A stretch of 64,000 nucleotides of DNA, from NCBI GenBank assembly GCA_902506565.1, contig LR732703.1, positions 1,010,496-1,074,495 on the forward strand. The letters run 5' to 3'. The notes under the pieces were generated by a model. The model was not told the origin of the DNA. It saw nothing but the letters and a program-made list of their open reading frames with translations, and searched no databases. The position numbers were made by a program, and so were the translations under genes. This stretch comes from Burkholderiales bacterium 8X. Lineage in GTDB: Bacteria > Pseudomonadota > Gammaproteobacteria > Burkholderiales > Burkholderiaceae_C. The first letter of the stretch is position 1. The number at the start of each line of letters is the position of its first letter. Positions 61,998 to 64,000 of this stretch are shown in pieces.

Positions 61998-63445
61998 GCG
62001 CCGTCGCGGGCCCGGCTGCAGCCGAGACCTCCGTTGCAGCGGCGCCGAGCCCCGCCGTCGATCCTCGTACCCGGCGCCTCCTCGAAGCGCCGATCGTGCC
62101 GACGCTGCTTCGGCTGGCCGCACCCAACGTGCTGGTCATGGTGGCGCAGGCCGCGGTCGGCCTCATCGAGACCTACTTCGTCGGCAAGCTCGGCACCGAC
62201 GCCCTCGCCGGCATGGCGTTGGTCTTCCCGATCGTCATGCTGATGCAGATGACGTCGGCCGGCGCGATGGGCGGCGGCATCGCATCTGCCATCGCGCGTG
62301 CCCTCGGCGCTCGCCGCCGGGACGAGGCCGACGCGCTGGTCTGGCATGCCATCGTGATCGCCATCGGCTTCGCCCTGGTGTTCTCGCTCGCGATGCTGCT
62401 GGGCGGACGGTGGTTGTTCGGCCTGATGGGCGGCACGGGCGCAGCGCTCGATGCCGCGCTCGTGTATTCGCACTGGGTCTTCGCCGGCGCGGTGCTGGTG
62501 TGGCTCTTCAATTCGTTGGCGGCGGTGATCCGCGGCACTGGCAACATGGCGGTGCCTGCCAACGTGACGGTGGCAGGCGTGGTGGTGCTGGTGCCGTTGT
62601 CGCCGCTCCTGATCTTCGGCTGGGGTCCGATCCCGGGAATGGGCATTGCGGGCGGCGCGATGGCCTTGTTGCTCTACTACCTCGGCGGCACGATCGCGCT
62701 CTGGTGGTATCTGCGCTCGCCGCGGAGCCTCCTGAAGCCTTCGTCGTCGGCCCTGCATTTCAAGTGGCCCTTGTTCCAGAACATCTTGCGCGTCGGCCTG
62801 ATGGGCGCGATATCGACCGTCGCGACCAACCTCGCCATCGGCATCGCGACGGCGTTGAGCGGCCATTTCGGTTCCGGCGCGATCGCCGGCTACGGCACCG
62901 CGTCGAGGCTCGAGTACCTGTTGGTGCCCTTGGTGTTCGGCCTCGGCGCGCCGCTGGTCGCCATGGTCGGCACCTGCATCGGCGCCGGCCAGCGCGAGCG
63001 CGCCTTGCGAGCCACCTGGGCCGGCGCAGCGATCGCGTTCGTGTTGACCGCATCGATCGGCGCAGCCGCGGCGTTGTTTCCGCGTCCGTGGCTGGTGTTG
63101 TTCGGCAGCGACCCCGCGATGCTCGATGCAGGCACCCAATATCTCCGTGCGGTCGGGCCCTTCTATGGTTTCTTCGGCGTCGGGCTGGTGTTGTACTTCG
63201 CTTCCCAGGGCGCGGGCAGGTTGCTGTGGCCGGTGCTCGGCAATCTCGCGCGTCTGGCGGTCGCCGGCATCGGCGGGTGGCTGGCCTTGCGATGGGGCGG
63301 CGAGCTGGCGGATGTCTTCGTGGCGCAGGGCATCGCTCTGCTGGTGTACGGCCTTGTGATCGCCTCGACCATCGCCGGGGGTGCCTGGTTCGGTCGGGTT
63401 GGGTGGCCTCGGACGCCTGCCGGGTTGGTTCGTCGGCTGGGGTGA
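61994..63445 (+). CDS. MATE-family multidrug efflux transporter
   Basis: A 483-residue MATE transporter with twelve helices in two six-helix halves: LRLAAPNVLVMVAQAAVGLI with ETYFVGKLGTDALAGMALV opens the first, and NILRVGLMGAISTVATNLAI the second. The first 35 residues are a hydrophilic Ala/Pro leader. It uses Na+ or H+ to expel cationic compounds. It is the last gene of the marR operon (ATGA overlap with the MFS gene). A second drug exporter from a different superfamily in one operon is notable. Confidence 0.9.
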   Translation: MSAVAGPAAAETSVAAAPSPAVDPRTRRLLEAPIVPTLLRLAAPNVLVMVAQAAVGLIETYFVGKLGTDALAGMALVFPIVMLMQMTSAGAMGGGIASAIARALGARRRDEADALVWHAIVIAIGFALVFSLAMLLGGRWLFGLMGGTGAALDAALVYSHWVFAGAVLVWLFNSLAAVIRGTGNMAVPANVTVAGVVVLVPLSPLLIFGWGPIPGMGIAGGAMALLLYYLGGTIALWWYLRSPRSLLKPSSSALHFKWPLFQNILRVGLMGAISTVATNLAIGIATALSGHFGSGAIAGYGTASRLEYLLVPLVFGLGAPLVAMVGTCIGAGQRERALRATWAGAAIAFVLTASIGAAAALFPRPWLVLFGSDPAMLDAGTQYLRAVGPFYGFFGVGLVLYFASQGAGRLLWPVLGNLARLAVAGIGGWLALRWGGELADVFVAQGIALLVYGLVIASTIAGGAWFGRVGWPRTPAGLVRRLG

Positions 63446-63514
63446 GTCCGCCCGGTACGCGGCGCGGCCCGGTCGATCCCACTGCGCGTGACCCCGTCGC
63501 TTCGCTCGGGGCAA

Positions 63515-63605
63515 CCTGCGGTGCTCGCGTTTCGCGGGGTCCGCATGAACTCGCTTCGCTCAGACAGCATGCGGCCCTGATCCGCGAAACGCTGCGCTCC
63601 TCGGC
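63515..63605. repeat. Left arm of a 90-bp imperfect inverted repeat
   Basis: Pairs with 63861-63950. In the outer 52 bp, 43 positions match the complement. Conserved blocks (15, 9, 15, 13 and 11 bp) alternate with fully diverged ones (6, 3 and about 11 bp) of the same length in both arms, so the RNA would fold as a long stem with symmetric internal loops. Confidence 0.85.
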
Positions 63606-63765
63606 ACGCGCAGAGGGCTCGCCCAGCCCGCACCGCATACCGGGCTACTTTGGGTGTTCGGAAGTCGCGCATACCTTCGACACGAAGATCGACGGCCTTT
63701 GTGGGTGTTATGACCGCTCGAAAGACAGCTTGGCCGTGCAAACCGGCGCTCGGTGTCCTGCGTTC

Positions 63766-63792
63766 GGCTGTTGGCTGTTGGCTGTTGGCTGT
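63766..63792. repeat. GGCTGTT heptamer repeat (nearly four copies)
   Basis: Three full GGCTGTT units at 63766, 63773 and 63780 and a partial fourth. It lies in the loop between the arms of the long inverted repeat. A second seven-base array, unrelated in sequence to the one at 49584. Confidence 0.9.
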
Positions 63793-63860
63793 CCTCGTAG
63801 AACAACAACGGCGTACCGGCGGTGGTGGGTGGTGTGTCCTCTGCCGTAAGTCGAGTTACC

Positions 63861-63950
63861 GCCGAGGAGCGGAGTGACAGGTGGATCAGGGCCGCGCGTG
63901 TTTGAGCGAAGCGAGTTTGCGCGGACCCCACCTGGCGCGAGCACCGCAGG
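63861..63950. repeat. Right arm of the 90-bp imperfect inverted repeat
   Basis: Complement of 63515-63605, separated from it by a 255-bp loop region. The arm begins GCCGAGGAGCG and ends GCACCGCAGG. Confidence 0.85.
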
Positions 63951-64000
63951 GAAGCCCGAAGGGCCGGTGACGTCTGGAGGCAGAGGGCACGCCACCCGCC

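Larger units (their letters stand above)
63446..64000. other. Gene-free end region with a long inverted repeat
   Basis: About 555 bp with no frame that looks like a real protein: frames are Arg/Ser/Pro-rich, overlap in several phases and lack ribosome sites. It contains the inverted repeat and heptamer run listed separately. From memory, similar frames recur in Variovorax-type genomes as dispersed intergenic sequence; this is recollection, not a search. Confidence 0.5.

Noticed and set aside
63560..63931. A 123-codon minus-strand frame at the window end
   Set aside because: Low-complexity Ser/Thr/Arg/Pro sequence crossing the heptamer run and the inverted repeat, with no ribosome site.

Overview
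The window is very GC-rich, densely packed chromosomal DNA. It most resembles a betaproteobacterium of the Burkholderiales (Comamonadaceae, for example a Variovorax-like genome). That placement is inferred from gene content (SoeABC with a YeiE-type regulator, Edd/Eda, the PIMT-rhodanese-TolC row, FbpABC) and coding style; no rRNA or other phylogenetic marker is present. I see no tRNA, rRNA, CRISPR array, phage gene or insertion sequence.

Layout. 1-2.2 kb: a cut-off XRE regulator, divergent from a class II aldolase-family gene and an orphan TRAP binding protein, with a strong promoter and a perfect palindrome between them. 2.2-8 kb: a YeiE-type LysR gene divergent from soeABC, a cytoplasm-facing molybdenum sulfite dehydrogenase. 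8-13 kb: PhoD-type phosphatase, a small secreted protein and a PerM/AI-2E protein with extra sensory domains. 12.9-16 kb: an overlapping operon (saccharopine dehydrogenase-like, DUF4166, DCC) and a methyltransferase. 16-22.2 kb: a type I secretion locus (PrtD-type ABC, HlyD-type adaptor, periplasmic protein, repeat-rich cargo with an HEXXH motif), part of it AT-richer than the rest. This is the best candidate for an undescribed system.

22.4-27.3 kb: CueR and a copper ATPase with a clear CueR operator, then two c-type cytochromes. 27.4-31.2 kb: DUF1345 protein, EamA exporter, Ogt and an Ada-AlkA fusion (alkylation repair). 31.3-34.1 kb: phosphomannomutase and waaA (sugar and LPS synthesis). 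34.2-42.9 kb: fasciclin lipoprotein, TolC with a polyglutamine tail, rhodanese, PIMT, RND pump, adaptor and TetR. 43-46.2 kb: msrA, a His-rich secreted protein and a ZnuD-like TonB receptor.

46.2-51.7 kb: aldo/keto reductase, AEC carrier, pdxH, MobA-like transferase, sodC, a ChaC-like protein and an OmpA-domain protein. 51.8-56 kb: edd-eda (Entner-Doudoroff), haloacid dehalogenase, gloA and an EVE protein. 56.1-59.6 kb: fbpABC ferric-iron importer under a Fur box. 59.6-63.4 kb: thioesterase divergent from a marR-MFS-MATE operon, with twin palindromes over the promoter. 63.4-64 kb: no convincing gene, but a 90-bp imperfect inverted repeat.

Many neighbours are translationally coupled by ATGA or GTGA overlaps. 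Because of the high G+C, several very long antisense frames exist; they are treated as shadows. Promoters, operators, terminators and start choices are read by eye and are inferences.
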